64,000 nt of DNA, taken from the NCBI GenBank assembly GCA_037013685.1, contig CM072908.1, positions 7,577,001 to 7,641,000 of the forward strand, given 5' to 3'. Each line of letters opens with the position of its first letter. Positions within the stretch are counted from its first letter, which is position 1. The position numbers and the translations under genes were made by a program. The notes beneath the pieces were generated by a model. It saw only the letters and a program-made list of their open reading frames with translations, was not told the origin of the DNA and made no database searches. Positions 63,201-64,000 of the stretch are shown piece after piece. Origin of the DNA: Acridotheres tristis. Taxonomy: Eukaryota > Chordata > Aves > Passeriformes > Sturnidae.

Positions 63201-64000
63201 TGCAGATAAGCTCTTCCTCGGGATCTCCTCAGTTATAAGGCCAAAACCCTACAAAATTTGACATTTACTGGCCAAATTTCCTGCAGATTCTCTCTCTGCT
63301 GTGTAACAAAGCCCAAGGGGCCCTGGTCTCTGTCCTACCCAGGTGAGACCTCCCAGCTGTAATTCAGCTTTGGGCCCTTGTGGCACCACCTCACCTGGCA
63401 GAGGCTGCCACGGCAGCTCGTGCTTTCAGCAAAGAAGCAAAATCAGTGCATTCCTGTAGCCAACAAAAAAGGATGTGGTAAAAAAAAAAAATATATATAA
63501 TAAAGAAAGGAAGAAGAAATAAAAACAGTGCCATGGGCACAATTGCCTGCAAGAAGGAGTACAGTTTGTTATATTGCTTACAATGCAGTATTTTATCCAG
63601 CCTCTTCCAGCCAGGGACCTGTAAACCGGACTCTGTTCCAAAACCTTCCTCCTCTTCCAGTTTTCTGTGCAATGTATTGGCACTGTTCTGCTGGGCTGTC
63701 AAAAAAACTGGTTTAGAGATGCAGCTCTTCAGTCAAGTTTTTGCTCCAGTTCTAACCATACCAGCTTAGCTGTGCTTTGCAACAATTAAAGAGAAAGATG
63801 ATTATACTTACTGAGGAAAGAGTTTTACTAGCAGTGTCCTGCATTACTGATTAGAATGGGGCACTAAGGACAAATTCCCAGCTGTCCACATCAAAGAACT
63901 TCAAAGTCAGTGTTACCTGCCTCGTTCATCAGCAGAGGTTAAGGGGCCTCAGAACAAACCCTGGCATGTCCTGGAGGGGGAACCTCCAGAGCTGGGCAAG
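60216..64000 (-). other. Upstream intron / 5' region
   Basis: 3.8 kb upstream of the first exon seen. AT-rich parts lie at 60.9-61.0 and 61.6-61.8 kb, and an A-run followed by atatatata is at 63480-63500. I found neither a start exon nor a CpG-island-like promoter, so the EIF4G3 start probably lies beyond the window. Confidence 0.55.

Noticed and set aside
1..64000. tRNA, rRNA, snoRNA, CRISPR, prokaryotic operon or viral genes
   Set aside because: I looked for cloverleaf A/B boxes, paired C/D boxes, regular spaced repeats and recognisable viral polymerase or gag-like proteins and found none I could support. Small structured RNAs in introns could still be missed by eye.

Overview
This is a stretch of vertebrate nuclear DNA, almost certainly from a bird. 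It contains many short truncated copies of the 3' end of the avian CR1 LINE: the conserved block (a 'gtgtccctgcccatggcagg'-like core, then 'aaggtcccttccaacccaaac') followed by 'tgattctatga'-type tails. Coding exons are short, GC-richer islands in AT-rich introns with GT/AG borders. There is no prokaryotic or viral gene organisation. The species cannot be told from the sequence alone.

One gene fills the window. It is EIF4G3 (eukaryotic translation initiation factor 4 gamma 3, eIF4GII), transcribed on the minus strand from about 60.2 kb (5') to 2.0 kb (3'). I place 24 coding exons whose splice phases all agree, giving 3941 nt (1313 codons plus 2 nt). Both ends of the gene are missing: the start-codon exon lies upstream (above 64 kb) or was not recognised, and the rest of MA3 plus the W2/MNK-binding C-terminus lies below position 1. 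In transcript order: two symmetric microexons (33 and 21 nt, 60.2 and 52.8 kb); a proline-rich N-terminus with the PABP-binding segment (52.0-44.6 kb); a long Ala/Pro/Thr-rich disordered linker (40.0-25.3 kb); the eIF4E-binding motif YDREFLL (22.9-23.1 kb); the arginine-rich linker (21.8-16.7 kb); the MIF4G HEAT domain that binds eIF4A (15.7-11.9 kb); a linker region (10.5-5.4 kb); and the start of MA3 (4.3-2.0 kb).

The encoded protein is the scaffold of the eIF4F cap-binding complex, linking eIF4E on the cap, PABP on the poly(A) tail, the helicase eIF4A and eIF3. The introns hold about 19 CR1 fragments, a G-rich minisatellite, several short duplications and an AT palindrome. Intron 12 also holds an imperfect inverted repeat (about 20.17-20.66 kb) whose two arms both look like exons with splice sites; I do not recognise it.

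The most notable points are the GGFRPIQ microexon with UGC motifs upstream of its acceptor, the exon-like inverted repeat, and a second in-frame donor just after the eIF4E-binding exon. No other protein-coding gene, tRNA, rRNA or CRISPR array was found on either strand.
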